This document shows, piece after piece, positions 1-11,442 of a stretch of DNA of 64,000 nucleotides. The stretch's first letter is position 1; each line of letters opens with the position of its first letter. The notes below the pieces were generated by a model. That model was not told the DNA's origin. It made no database searches and saw only the letters and a list, made by a program, of their open reading frames with translations. The translations under genes and the position numbers were made by a program. Source of the DNA: Limnephilus marmoratus (taxonomy: Eukaryota; Arthropoda; Insecta; Trichoptera; Limnephilidae); the NCBI GenBank assembly GCA_917880885.1, contig OU862933.1:11080679-11144678 (forward strand). The letters run 5' to 3'.

Positions 1-1100
1 TATATGGTTTTACATACTGTCTATTGTAGCAACTTCGGTGGGGACAAACAAAAGGGACCAATTGTGGTTTTACATACCCTTTGTGCAGTTACAACATACC
101 AGGTTATGTGCAATTTAGGTTGCAAATACTTGGTTAAATGGCGAAACAAGAGTTGAATGCCTATGTTTGCAAAACGATGATCAAACAAAACATTGATGAT
201 TTACGTTAAACTGCGGTTATTTATGTACGGAAAACAGGGCTGCCGTTAGGTTTTATTAACCTTTTCCGTCAGGGTTGAGGCATGTAATACAAGACATACA
301 TGTTGTGAAGAGGGACAAATCGAGGACTTCTTATAACAACAAAAGACCGAGTATTTGGTTTTACGTACTTTAGTTGAAACGGGCCCAAGAAGATTTGTAT
401 AAGGGTGGAAAGACCAATTTAAAGGCTTTTCCTTTACTTATATACATATGATTTCAAAATGGACGTGTCAAAATCCAATTTGTTAGCAAAGAGCTCGGGT
501 AGGTCGCCATCAATTTTTTAACATTTGAGAAAAATTGAAAACTACTGTACACAAGGAATGTGATTATGTGAGTAACCACTTATTTTTACCATAATGAGTA
601 AAATATGGAGCATGTTAAGATGGTTTACTAGTCCTGGGTCGTGATTTAACGCTTTGGAGTTTACCAAATCCGACTTTAGAACGACGCTCCAGTACTTACA
701 GAACATAAAAGAAAAAATTTTGAAGAGATTCCTTCCGATATGATGAAAAAACAACAAACAAAAATGGTGAAAATTACAATATTGCATTACATAGCAAAGC
801 GTGCCATGGCATGAACGTTGCGTAGTGTGAGGGGTTGAGAGGCAATGATTTGGGTTCATGACTTCCCAAACACTGTGACTCGAGGGGTGTCTCTGCTCTA
901 AAGTGATCAATTTTGGAACAGGTGAGAAAAAAGAAAAAAAACAAAAAACGTGTGGAACAAAAATTACGGTGGTTGCCAATTCATAAACATGAACGGGGCA
1001 AACTACGCCGTGGAGTGTACATAAATTTACAAAAATGATTTTTTAACAATATTCGTTTCATCAACGAAAGGGTGGACATGTAATTGACACTTTACACGCC
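1..1100. other. Left edge: untranslated side of the gypsy copy or unrelated spacer
   Basis: No gene is recognisable. The motif ggttttacatac, or a close variant, occurs three times (near 6, 66 and 355). This side lies 3' of the integrase on the - strand, so the 3' LTR of the neighbouring gypsy element could be here. I could not match it to any sequence on the gag side, so no LTR pair is claimed. The open frame on the - strand at 542-979 has no recognisable motif. Confidence 0.35.
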
Positions 1101-1154
1101 AGTCATTGTAAGACTTGATGTGCTTACCAAAGGGTTGTGGTGATGCACACTGGA

Positions 1155-4100
1155 TCATTTTGAGTTTGCTGAGATAGTGGGGGCAGTTTTACTTGACTCC
1201 ACACTTCCAGTCTTTGCAATATCCTTAATATGGTAATTACCAATGTGCTTTCCAGAGGAGTCAGACAAAGAGTACACTAGATCTGATATCTTTCTTAGAA
1301 CTTTGGCCTTCACGAAACGTGGTGCCAGCTTGGCAGAGAAATACATGGCTCCTTGGGAAAGAGTGTTGTTCTTTCTCCAAACTATGTCTCCAGTATTGAA
1401 GGTGACATGTTTCCTACGTAGGTTGTATCTGTCCGCGCTCTTTTGATGAGCCAGGAGTAAAGCATCAGTGACTTCACTGTAGATGGCCGACAGTTCTTCC
1501 AGACGATGGGCATAGTCCGCGGTAGGGTTGCTTGTGGCGGCAATTGACGTAGGAAAGTTTGTGTCCCTATGTAGAGAACCGTGAACAACTTGTTCCATAC
1601 CGTGTTTTAAGAAGAAAGGTGTGTAACCAGTGGCCAGGTTAACCGTGTTGTTCATAGCAGCCTGAATTTTATCTAGGTTTTTACACCAAGTACGTTGATC
1701 TTTATCAACTAGAATAGCTAGAGCTGTGTTGATTGTCTGGTTATAACGTTCGACAGTGTTATTCTGTGGAGTATACAAGGTGTTATAGTAAATGTCCTTG
1801 ATTCCGTATTTGGCAAGAAAATCTTTGAATTCTTGGGCAATAAATTGTTTTCCGTTATCAACTATTATGGTTCTGGGTGTTCCGTAAGGTATAAAAATGT
1901 GTTTTTCCAGGAGTTTGATGATGGCGGACGCGTTGGCTCTTTTTAAAGGGAAGATCCAACAGAATTTAGTGAAAACATCCACTACACTAAGTATGTGCAT
2001 GTGTCCGGCATAACTTCGAGGAAAGGGTCCGACGAGGTCCATTGACAATGATTGTAGGGGTCTGTCGGCACGTTTGGGATTACCCATTAGGCCGGCAGGT
2101 GCTGCCGTGCTATGTTTATAAGCTTTACAAGTTTCACATTTAGAGATGTAATTGCGAATTTGCTTAAAGAGACCAGGCCAATAATACTTCAAGGCGATTT
2201 TTTTTATACGTCTTGAAATTTCCTGGGTGTATGGAGTCGGGAGCACTATGATTGTCAATGATTATTTGTTCTCTACCTTCGAGGGGAACGACAAGTTTCC
2301 ACGAGTAATCTTCGAGGATGGATAATGGTGCCTTGCAATTACGGTATAGTTGTCCTTCTTTTATGATAAAATTAGGAAACTTTTGTTGGTTATTTTTGCA
2401 ACCTTCGAAGATTTTCAAGTACCATTCATCTTTTGTAGATGGAGGGGGGGCAATTGTGTCAACATTTAATGAAGCTAGTTCAATTCTTGAAAGGGCGTCG
2501 GGAACAATATTGTCCGCGCCTTTACGGTGAACAACATCAAAATTGTATTGAGACAAACGGGAGGACCAGCGAGCGAGCCTACCGGAGGGATTACTTAAAG
2601 AGATCAACCATTTCAAACTACTATGGTCTGTGACTACAGTAAATTTGCTACCGTCTATGTAACCGCGGAAATGGTGAACAGAATCCAATACAGCCAATAA
2701 TTCTTTCTCGGTAATTCCGTAGTTTTTCTCGTGTTTGTTTAGTGTATGGGAAAAATACGCTACAGGGTGTTCGCCATCTGGGAATTCTTGAGTAAGGACT
2801 CCACCGATTCCTACATTGGAGGCATCCGTGTGGAGGGTAAAAGAGAGTGCAAAATCCGGGCAATTCAGAACGGGAGCTTTTTGAAGGGCATTTTTTAAAG
2901 TTGTGAACGCTTCTTCAGTTTCGACAGACCATCGGAAATTGCTGACACCTTTACGAATGCCGGTAATTTTATTTAAGGGGGCTGCAATAGTGGAAAAGTC
3001 TTTGATGAATCTCCTGTAGTAACCTGCAAGTCCAAGGAAACCTTTGACTTCCTTCGCGTTTTTGGGTCGGGGAAAATTTGCCATGGCTTCCACCTTAGCG
3101 GGGTCTGTTCTTAGACCTTTTTCGTCGACAATGAATCCCAAATAACGTAGACGGGACTTACAGAATTCAGACTTCTTCAAGTTGATGGTTAAACCAGCGA
3201 ACTTGAGTTGTTGGAAAACTTTTTCCAGCATTGATAGGTGTTTTTCAAAGGTATCGCTGACGATGATGAGGTCGTCAAGGTAACAAAACAGGCTATTATC
3301 GACTTCAGGACCGAAAAGTTTGTCCATCAGTTTTTGTAACTCGGCGGGGCTGTTTTTTAGACCAAAGGGTAATCTTTTAAAATGGAACATTCCCCTACCA
3401 GGTACAACGAAAGCAGTTTTTTCGCACGATTCTGCGTCCAAGGGTATTTGCCAAAACGCTTTGCTGAGACAGAAGAGATGAACTTGGCGTTACGCAGCTT
3501 GTCTAAGGTTGCGTGAACGTGAGGTAAGGGATACGCATCAGCTTCCGTGCAAGAGTTTAAACGTCTACTGTCGAGACAGAAACGTGCAGAGCCGTCTTTT
3601 TTAGAAACCAAAAGAGTTGGGTTGGTCCATGCACTTCTGCTGGGAACCACCACACCCATTTTTAACATTTCGTCAAGTTCGTTTTCTAAAAGTTTAAGTT
3701 TTTGGGGGGCTAAGTTGTAATAACGTTGCTTGATGGGTGGGCCATTGGTTTTGATATGGTGTTCCACCAAATTTGTCAAACCTAGTCCACATTTTTCGAA
3801 GGATATTGATTCGAATTTATTGACCATTTCCTTTAGTTGGAGAGCCTGGTCCGTGCTTAAATTTTCGTGAGGTATTATTGTGCGGATCTCACTAATTTGA
3901 GCGGCAGTGGAGGTTTTGCCAAGAGTATTAAATACTTGGGGAGCAACATTGAATGCCTTCCAGAAGTCAACGCCAAGGATGAAATTCTGGGATATAGAGG
4001 GCACTATTAGAAAATTTATTGTAACTATTTTATTGTTACAATTAATTGGCAGGGCAAGGGCACCGATGACCGGCTGAGAAACATTATCTGCAGTCGTCAG

Positions 4101-4372
4101 GTGTGTCGATTGGGGCGAAATTCTAAAATCACTGTTAACAAAAGGCAAGTGAGCATTGTTGCCAAGACAGCTGATAGATGCCCCACTATCGAGTAATCCG
4201 GAAAAGGTCACATTGTTAACAGAGAAAGAAGCATAGGGTCTCCCATCTTTAGCTTGTTTGCAACAAACCGAAGAAACATTTAAGGTCTGGTTAAAATACT
4301 TAATGTGTGCTAACCAATCAGTCCATTCTTTAGACCTTGGTTCAGAATGGGTGCCTGAGAGGTTATTATTTA
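1155..4372 (-). pseudogene. pol: Gypsy pol: protease-RT-RNase H-integrase, frameshifted
   Basis: The pol frame opens by -1 frameshift at the end of gag. Domains in order: aspartic protease with LLDSGAS (about 4180-4210); RT with an FCLDSRRLN block (about 3560-3600) and the YLDDLIIV active-site box (about 3265-3290); RNase H with TLHTDAS and TDHSSLKWL (about 2590-2850); an integrase zinc-binding remnant with C-x2-C (CETC, about 2110-2150); and the integrase core with MDLVGP, IIVDNGKQF and a later glutamate in NNTVERYNQ. Two lesions break it: a short deletion-type frameshift in RT near 3470-3490, and a one-base change in an A8 run near 2200 between RNase H and integrase. Similarity to gypsy Pol is obvious along its whole length, but this copy cannot make a full polyprotein. 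Confidence 0.88.
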
Positions 4373-4379
4373 GTTTTTT
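4373..4379 (-). other. Programmed -1 ribosomal frameshift heptamer A_AAA_AAC
   Basis: On the - strand the last gag codons read CCA AAA AAC TAA. The heptamer A_AAA_AAC is in the canonical X_XXY_YYZ phase, immediately before the gag stop. Slipping back one base enters a frame that stays open through a linker of about 50 codons into the protease LLDSGAS motif. This is the expected gag-pol arrangement for many retroelements. A downstream pseudoknot was not verified. Confidence 0.75.
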
Positions 4380-4996
4380 GGCCTCTTCATGTAGAAATTT
4401 GGTGGGGGCTTGGAGAAATCCACCTGAGGTCTGAAATCGCTTGGGTTTTGTAACCTTTCCATGTTGTGCCTTGATTTCTTGAAAATATTGCGCAGTTCGT
4501 CGCGTGGAGGAGAGCGGTCCCTAGAGTGATGCCTCTTGAAAGTTCGGGGTTCCTTGGATTCCAGAAACCTCGCTTGCTTGAAACAAGTAGTGGCCAGATG
4601 GCCTACTTTTTTGCAAAAAGAGCACACTTTTTTGTTGTCGAATTCTGGTTTTAAACCAGACGAACGGCTTGGCACAACTACATTATTTGACACATTCTTT
4701 ATGTTCTTCCTATCCTGGTATGATTCCAGAAGGAGACAGACCTCGTTTAACTGGGCCAGGGATGCAATTTTCTGCGAGGTGATGATGTTCTCGTATTTGC
4801 TTAAAAGGCCATCAGTTATGACTGGTAATAGTTCAGCTTCCGAAACGGGATGTGAAAGCTTGATGTTAATGGATTCAGCCCTTTCTATGAATGTTGCTAC
4901 AGGTTCATTTACCAGCTGTTTAATAGATAGTAAAGATAATTTGATCCTGTGCTGGGCTTCTGTTTTTCCGAAGCTCGAGATTAGGGCAGATCTGAG

Positions 4997-5436
4997 TTTT
5001 TTTTTTTTTTTTTTTTTTTACAATGAATACCGCACAAGAATCTCAACTGCTCCCGTCTGGAGCCAGTGAGACTATGGCATCCCCAATTGGGGTATGTTGT
5101 GAGGCTGAAGGTAGTGGGGAGGGGAAGGAGGTGGGGAAGAGGAAGGTTGGGAAGTACCTGGCTATTCAGATCTGGTCACTAAACACGGCTAAAGCCATTT
5201 TCAAGCAACTTTTCAATTCTGAATGGTGGTCTTACACCAGGGCGATACTAATAGTATCTTCCACTCTGGAACATGCCGCAAATATACTATATATTATTTT
5301 AAATATTATTTTAAATGAATTAATTGTGAAATGACACAAATTAATCAAATAAAATTTATTTGCGCATGCCGGGTTCGAACCCGCGACCTCCGGAATGTGA
5401 GTCAAGAGTCTTAGCCACTGGACTACGGAGGTCGTC
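4997..5436 (-). mobile_element. tRNA-derived SINE, copy 1 (inside gypsy gag)
   Basis: Read on the - strand, a tRNA-like head (A box-like TAGTCCAGTGG, B box GGTTCGAACCC, about 5365-5430) leads into a body of about 330 bp and an A-tail of about 23 nt (T run at 4997-5019). It interrupts the gypsy gag frame, so it is younger than that insertion. The same family occurs at 35448-35873, 54906-55247 and 61283-61690 with only scattered differences. This copy has a small duplication of ttttaaatatta near 5300. Confidence 0.85.
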
Positions 5437-6060
5437 GTTTATTCCAATCTTTGCATTTAGTTTTTTGAATGCGGTGCCAGGGTATCAATTCTGGGGAGAT
5501 GAGTTCTATGAAGTTTTTTCGTAGAATCTCGAATGGGATATTTTTGATTGTAGCCGTTTCTTCGATACGGTCGATGAAATCCAGCACATCGGAGACGCCA
5601 TTATATTTGACTTTCCAAGAGGATAAATCGTAAGTTTTATCTTGTGTCAAGGTGGGTGCGATGTCCTGTTTTACCATTACTTGCGGTATAGGTTCTTTGT
5701 TAGGAACAAGATTATCCAAAACTTGCGTAGCCGAGCGTGAATTATTTTCGCTTGAGGGGGCGAGGTTTATTCTCTTAATGTACTTTTTGTTAAATAGAAG
5801 TGCATAAGCCTTTAATGTAGATTTAGATTTGTTTGATGGCGAGAGTCCTCTATCCCTTAAAGCAGTTTGTAAGTGAGTTTTGGATAAGTTGTGCACGTTG
5901 GGAATGATACCCAAATTGGATGATGCCATAGCTTGATTGTTTTCCATTGTGAGTTTCCCGGGTGGTGAAAAAAATTTTTGCCAGGGGTTTCCTTTAGCAA
6001 ACGCAAAATTAATTTTGTGAGGCACTTTTCACTTGGTAACCACTGGTTGGCACTTCTAAA

Positions 6061-7990
6061 ATAGTTATAGAAAACTGTATTTCATACTACAATTTGGTAT
6101 AAATGACACCAGAATCTTTGTCAAAGGAAGGCATACGAAAAAAAATTTTGCGTGGAAAGACCTTAGTAGTAAAGGTTTCTGTGTTTCACTGACCACTTTT
6201 GAGAAAACTGTGAAATTCACAAGTATTTATTTATTTTCAAAAAAATTGCCAGGACTGACCTTTAGAAAACGGCTTTTTTATTTTTTCACTTCACTTTGCA
6301 CTGAGAAAGGCACTAAAATTCACAAAAGGCACTCTTCTGTCAAATAAGAACAAACTTCCGGATGAAAATAACTGAATATGGGATTCGTTACGACAACCAC
6401 ATTAAAATTATTTTATTTATTCATGGAATCAATCATTTGTTTTATTATTATTTCACTTTTCTTTATGTAAGGAAAAAAAAAACAATTCACTTTACACTTA
6501 TGCTGAAAAAAAAAACGGTACCTGTAATGTAGAATGGGAAAAAAAAGTCATTATTTTGTCCATTTGGTGAAATATAAGTTGCACTCATTTGACAGACACA
6601 AATGGGCCAATTGGTATATTGTGCAGAAACAACAAAAAAACGTAAGTCCGAAATTTTTGATTCAGGAATTCGCAAAATAACTGGGGTTCCAGAATCAAAT
6701 TTATAATAATTTCCGTTGCTATCCGGTTCAGTCATAAAAAAGGCGATTTGATTATAAACGCTGCATAGCAACAGTTAATTATTTCTTTCCGACGGGTTTT
6801 TTCCGTTGGAATTTTGGCGCGAGACAAAGCACTTGCGCGCGCAATCCAGAGAATAGGTATTTACCGCGTGAACATTTGCCGTTGAGATTGGCGCGAAATT
6901 GACCGTAGCTTGGTGAACAAAAGGGTCACGCCTGCGCAGTCAAGTTCGCGGTTAAAAGTATTGGCGCTTTCTAGTAGCTTCCACAATGGCCGTGTTTTCA
7001 ATTGCGGCGTGATTCATGGTTTTTTCACAGAATTCACTGTACACTGGGTGTAGAATATCAAGGTATAATTAATGTTCACAAAACAATTCCTGTACAGGGA
7101 GGATTTCGATGAGTTGCACTCCGCGAAGCGATCGTGATAGAGAGAAAAAAATTCCGAGGCCCCACGCTATGGCGACAGTTGTTATGCGCCACGTTGCGCG
7201 CCCGTTGTTATGATGGGCCCTAAACATGTCCCAGGCCAGCTCACAGCAGAGACAAAAGTACCCTCTATTCCAGGGGCAGGTCGCACGAATGCTTCGGAAC
7301 TCTCATCTCCCCACGGTCGTCCGGGAAATACACTCTAGGAAATGCTCCTGCCGAGGCAGAATAACAACAGGATTGAGTTAAATAGATTCATGTATTGCAA
7401 ATTCAAAACACAGTTTCATAGGTTATTACAGTACAATTCAACACAAGAAATGCATATTACACAAACCTAGCTATCGTGTTTATACCTCGTGATCTCTGAA
7501 ACGAAACTCCCTGAGTGATGGCTTTTCGCGAGGGTTTACAGTCTATCGTTAAAGGACACAATCAGAAGAGGGAATATTTGTACAGCTTACATGATGTTCG
7601 GGGATCCACGCCTTCCGGGTTCAGCAGGGGGCACTTCCGAGTCTAGGACAGGACCCGAAGTTCACGCAGGCATGGCAGAATACCAGCGCTAAAACCCGTA
7701 TGTACTTCAATTAACATCGCAGATGTAATTGCGTTCAAATTGGTCGACAGAAATTAGTCGCGAACTCGGTGTTCGATCCGGGGGAGCGTAACGTGTTCCC
7801 GAGGCCGCTTGCAATTCTCGACTGCGGGACGCGTTGGTGTGCGCGGGAGTGCAGAGAGGGGAGGAGGTAGGAAGCAGGAAACAGGGGGGAGCGGGGTATT
7901 GCTGTCCGCGGTGGAGCTCCCGTGGGCTCGAATTCTGTCGTTTAGGGCGTACCATAACAATAACATAAAAATATAAGCCACAATCATTTT
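6061..7990. other. Intergenic; gypsy leader side and GC-richer unknown segment
   Basis: 6061-6780 is AT-rich and lies upstream of gag, so it may hold the gypsy leader. From about 6800 to 7950 the composition becomes GC-richer, with several CG-rich words (gcgcgcgc, gcgcgaaattg). I see no splice-consistent coding exon, repeat ends or RNA gene. The short open frames at 7707-7987 overlap each other and have no motif. Confidence 0.4.
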
Positions 7991-8007
7991 AAAAGAGATA
8001 GACTTAC

Positions 8008-8043
8008 TAAATTACAACATTAAGGCCTTAATGTTGTAATTTA
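8008..8043. repeat. Perfect 36-bp palindrome
   Basis: Two 18-bp arms meet without spacer at AAGGCCTT (centre between 8025 and 8026). Every position pairs from 8008 to 8043, and pairing breaks immediately outside. No terminal repeat of a known element is adjacent except the foldback 26 bp to the right. Confidence 0.9.
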
Positions 8044-8068
8044 AAACGTCAGATTTTTCCATCCGATT

Positions 8069-8212
8069 GTCGGTTCCGACAAAATTCGATTGGACGGCGG
8101 GCGCGGAAAGGCATGGCCTATTTTCCTTACTCCGCGCGGCCGTCCAATCCAGTCCGACAATGGGCGTGTCGATATAACCAATCGGGTTCGAATCGATTTT
8201 TGTCGGAACCGA
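8069..8212. repeat. Short foldback/MITE with GTCGGTTCCGACAAAA ends
   Basis: The left end begins gtcggttccgacaaaattcg. The right end is its near-exact inverse, ending ttgtcggaaccgac. The terminal motif GTCGGTTCCGAC is itself partly palindromic. The interior is GC-rich. The words acgtcaga (left, about 8045) and tctgacgt (right, about 8218) suggest the inverted repeat may extend further outward with mismatches. Superfamily and target duplication are not resolved. Confidence 0.6.
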
Positions 8213-9462
8213 CTCTTGTCTGACGTGTGCGGTCTGCCTAAAAGCGAACGCGGTCGCAGAGAAATTTCATCAATAGGTATTTTTAAAAACTCTTGCTGTC
8301 TCGTTGGCCTATGGGTAAGCGTGTATGTGTGACTAGGCTAGGGAATGAGCCCCGTCCCCCCAACATTTATGATAATCACTTCTTTAAATTTTGCAAATTC
8401 ACTTTGTGGCACCATTTTATTAATGAAATAATTAAAAACAAAGTTATTTATTTGTTTTTTTTTGCTGTTTTTTTTTTTGTTTTTTTGTTTTTGTTTTAAT
8501 TTTTAGCTTACCTTATATGGAATCGCAGCGCTGTGGTACGGCTGAAAGGTTACTTGGCAGCACAATGCAAAATGTACATTAACAGCAATAGGTACCCAAT
8601 AGGTTGAAAATAAGTTACTGAACTCGTTTTTATTTGTTTTTTTTTATTATTTTTTTATTCACAAAAAGATACATAAATTACAATAAAGTTTATAAAATAA
8701 TTAATTACATAATATATTCTATTTGAATTACCCCCATAAATAAGCATGGCTAGTGTGTATGGGGGGTGTTATTACATTGGCGTAATTTTTTTTAATCATT
8801 TCAAATTTTCAGTATAATTTTTAAGCTGAGTTTTAAATTTTTTTTATATTACTGTTCATGTTTCTGATTTTTTCAGGTAGTGGATTAAAAAATTTAACTC
8901 AGAGATATTTATGATTTAACTGTCTTATGGTTTTTTTTTACATTTTGGAGTTGGAAGTATTGTTGTTTGTTTAAGATTTCTGTTATTTTTAAAGGGTGCA
9001 ACTTTATTAAACGACTTCGAAAAGGAGGAGGTTCTCAATTCGACTGTAATTTTTTTTATTATTATTTTTTTTTTTTATGTTTGTTACCTCAGCACTTTCC
9101 ACTGGGTGAACCGATATTGATGATTCTTTTTTATTTGAAAGCTGGTGCTTCCCGTGTGGTCCCATTTTAATTTGGTCCAGTTCTGACAATGGCATCCATG
9201 AGAAAATCATATAAGTCTTAAATTTGCATCAAGTATTTGCGCGACAAATGGACTAATAACTCAATATCACGCTAACCGATTTCGATGATTCTTTTTTTAT
9301 TGGAAAGGGTGTACTTCAAGGGTAGTTTGATGAGAGTTTGGTTAGGTTCTGATTATGGGATCCATGACAAAGTAACGGAACTCTCCAATTCTGAAGAACA
9401 AATTTACGATACTCGGCCGAATCTTAATCGAATTAGTTAGTGTACTTCAGATTCACTAAAAA
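8213..9462. other. AT-rich non-coding DNA
   Basis: Long T runs and simple AT sequence. Two related words (accgatattgatgattc at about 9110 and accgatttcgatgattc at about 9268) hint at an old tandem duplication of about 160 bp. No credible exon or RNA gene was seen. Confidence 0.4.
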
Positions 9463-9832
9463 TCAAAAAATAAACAAAAATTTTAACAAAACATAAAAAC
9501 GACATCAAAAAATGCACTAAAAAGTAAAAAAATAATTTCGTATTCTTCTACAATTTTATAATCAACTTACCTTTTCTACTCATCAATATGTAGGTACGAT
9601 TGTTATTTTTGGAATCGGTGTCAACCAAGGTACCCGCGGCCCGGCGTGTTCTCTCGACAGCTCCTCTCCCGCCGACACCGACTCCAAAAATAACAATCGT
9701 ACGTACATATTGATGAGTAGAAAAGGTAAGTTGATTATAAAGTTGTAGAAGAATACGAAATTATTTTTTTACTTTTTAGTGCATTTTTTGAAGTCGTTTT
9801 TTTGTTATGTTAAAATTTTTGTTTAATTTTGA
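9463..9832. repeat. Long foldback (inverted repeat, about 160-bp arms)
   Basis: The left arm (9463-9622) and right arm (9674-9832) are near-perfect inverses around a 51-bp GC-rich spacer. Matching landmarks are ggaatcggtgtc/gacaccgactcc, tactcatcaatatgta/tacatattgatgagta and tgcactaaaaagt/actttttagtgca. The right arm stops 3 bp before the Helitron start at 9836. It is likely a foldback MITE. RNA from it would form a hairpin of about 160 bp. Confidence 0.85.
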
Positions 9833-9898
9833 ATATCTAATATATAAAATTCTCGTGTCACGGTGTTTGTTATCATACTCCTCCGAAACGGCTGGACC

Positions 9899-10470
9899 AA
9901 TTTTGATGAAATTTTTTATATTTATATGTTAGGTCTGAGAATCGACCAACATCTATTTTTCATACCCCTAAAAGTAAAGGGTGTTCCACTCCAAATTTTT
10001 TTTTTTTTTTGGACAAATTTGATGAAATTTTTTATGCTTATATGTTAGGTCTGAGAATCGACCAACATCTATTTTTCATACCCCTAAAAGTAAAGGGTGT
10101 TCCACTCCGAATTTTTTTTATTTTTTGACAAATTTGATGAAATTTTTTATGCTTATATGTTAGGTCTGAGAATCGACCAACATCTATTTTTCATACCCCT
10201 AAAAGTAAAGGGTGTTCCACTCCGAATTTATATTTTATTTTTTTTGGACAAATTTGATGAAATTTTTTATGCTTATATGTTAGGTCTGAGAATCGACCAA
10301 CATCCATACCCCTAAAAGCAAAGGGTGTTCCACTCCGAATTTTTATTTTATTTTTTTTGACAAATTTGATGAAATTTTTTATGCTTATATGTTAGGTCTG
10401 AGAATCGACCAACATCTATTTTTCATACCCCTAAAAGTAAAGGGTGTTCCACTCCGAATTTTTTTTTTTT
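9899..10470 (+). repeat. Tandem array, 5 units of about 105-120 bp
   Basis: Each unit carries gatgaaattttttatgctta, then a ggtctgagaatcgacc block, a cataccccta block and gggtgttccactcc, ending in a T-rich run of variable length. Unit starts are near 9900, 10018, 10131, 10252 and 10367. One unit (about 10300) lacks the atctatttttc segment. The first unit lies in the normal Helitron 5' region, so the array is an expansion of the element's own subterminal sequence. Confidence 0.9.
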
Positions 10471-10970
10471 TTTTTGACAATTTTTTTTTTTTTTTTTTTT
10501 AATGGTGAGGCATTAAAATCTTAATATATAAAACAAAGTCGGGTTAGTTACACTATTTATAACTCGAGAACAGCTGGGCTGATTTTGATGATCTTTGAAT
10601 TGTTGGATTCGTCTCCGCCCTGGATAACAGAATAATTATTAAAACATTACAAAAGTTAACGAAATAAATAGCTATAAAGAAAATTATTTTCTCTATAAAT
10701 TTTGTATGGAAAGAATTTACATATTTTGAAAGAACTGCAGCAATATTGTGAGAGGTATAATATTGAACTGTGCGTGAATTCCAAACATTCAAAAACGTCA
10801 AATGTCAATGTGTTGATTATTATGCATTTGTTTTTAATCATATAATGCTGCCATTCTTTCTTATAAAATTAATGTTAATAGTCGAAAATGAGACAAATGG
10901 TGAACGTATGTCTGAAAAACCTATAAAGTAAAAATACAATAATTATAATAAATCTTTGAAATGAAACGCA

Positions 10971-11442
10971 TTTTTTTACACAGGAGGCCCTGTGGAAAAT
11001 AATTTCTCTCAGGACCTATGTCATCTTAGGGAATGCTGTGTTGAGGATCTTTTTAAGGAATGGGGAGGATAGAAAGTTCTGAGAAGGAAAAAGGTATGAG
11101 GGGTGGGTAGGAATCTGGGGGTCAGTGTGTAAGGGAGTGACGGTCGTATGAATCCATCCCTCCAATTGTGGTGCAAGGCAATGGGCAATGTCCGCAAGGA
11201 AATGTGCAAGGCAATGTCCGGCTGGAAAGGTCAAAAGGCCTCTCTCAACCAGTCTCTCTCGATCCGGCCAACCACGAAGCAGGTGGGCAGGCGCATCAAC
11301 TGCCAAGACAAAGACATAAGTCATCTCATGAACCCGGGCACCCCTGCTAAATCACCAAACGTAGCAAACCAATTGGGGTGATCTATGGCAGAGGTGTTGG
11401 TTATTCAATAAATGGTTCCGGGGGCGGCGGCACCCATTCGCA
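10971..11442 (-). mobile_element. LINE-tailed SINE-like retroposon, copy 1
   Basis: A T run (10971-10977) starts a tail acacaggaggccctg...ctcaggacctatgtcatc that matches the 3' end of the LINE at 46386-47206. The body ends in a head region (taccgccgccc on the - strand). No coding frame is credible. It sits inside the Helitron at 9836-11634. Confidence 0.7.

Larger units (their letters stand above)
4370..5947 (-). pseudogene. gag: Gypsy gag with CCHC zinc knuckle, split by a SINE
   Basis: The likely start is ATG at 5947 (MENNQ); an earlier in-frame Met at 6025 is possible. An N-terminal helix-rich stretch (LSKTHLQTALRDRGLSPSN) resembles a SAP motif. A retrotransposon capsid-like region follows (SSWKVKYNGVSDVLDFIDRI). 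The SINE at 4997-5436 cuts the capsid after about residue 170. The frame resumes at about 4996 and runs through the zinc knuckle C-x2-C-x4-H-x4-C (CSFCKKVGHLATTC, about 4585-4630) to a basic tail rich in R, S and P, with stop TAA at 4370-4372. The capsid function is inferred from position and the knuckle. The SAP-like assignment is tentative. Confidence 0.8.
1101..6060 (-). mobile_element. Degenerate Ty3/gypsy LTR retrotransposon, internal region
   Basis: Reading right to left, the element carries gag with a zinc knuckle, then protease, reverse transcriptase, RNase H and integrase. That order is Ty3/gypsy; in Ty1/copia the integrase precedes RT. No env-like frame is visible. The copy is dead: a SINE interrupts gag at 4997-5436, and pol has frameshifts near 3470-3490 and near 2200. 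A purine/pyrimidine tract near 1180 could be the polypurine tract. LTRs were not identified with confidence, so the outer limits are approximate. Confidence 0.85.

Noticed and set aside
542..979. 145-codon open frame on the - strand
   Set aside because: No motif, low-complexity F/H-rich content, on the LTR side of gypsy.
5360..5436. tRNA gene on the - strand (also 35800-35873 and, on +, 61283-61350)
   Set aside because: The A and B boxes are present, but the acceptor stem does not pair and the sequence is the head of a dispersed SINE with A-tail.
7707..7987. Two overlapping open frames on the - strand
   Set aside because: Different frames of the same GC-rich stretch with no motif or supporting splice sites.
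6030..7990. 5' LTR of the gypsy element
   Set aside because: I could not match it to any segment in 1-1150, so no LTR pair can be claimed.
8090..8332. Open frame over the GTCGGTTCCGAC foldback
   Set aside because: It crosses inverted repeat arms and has no recognisable domain.
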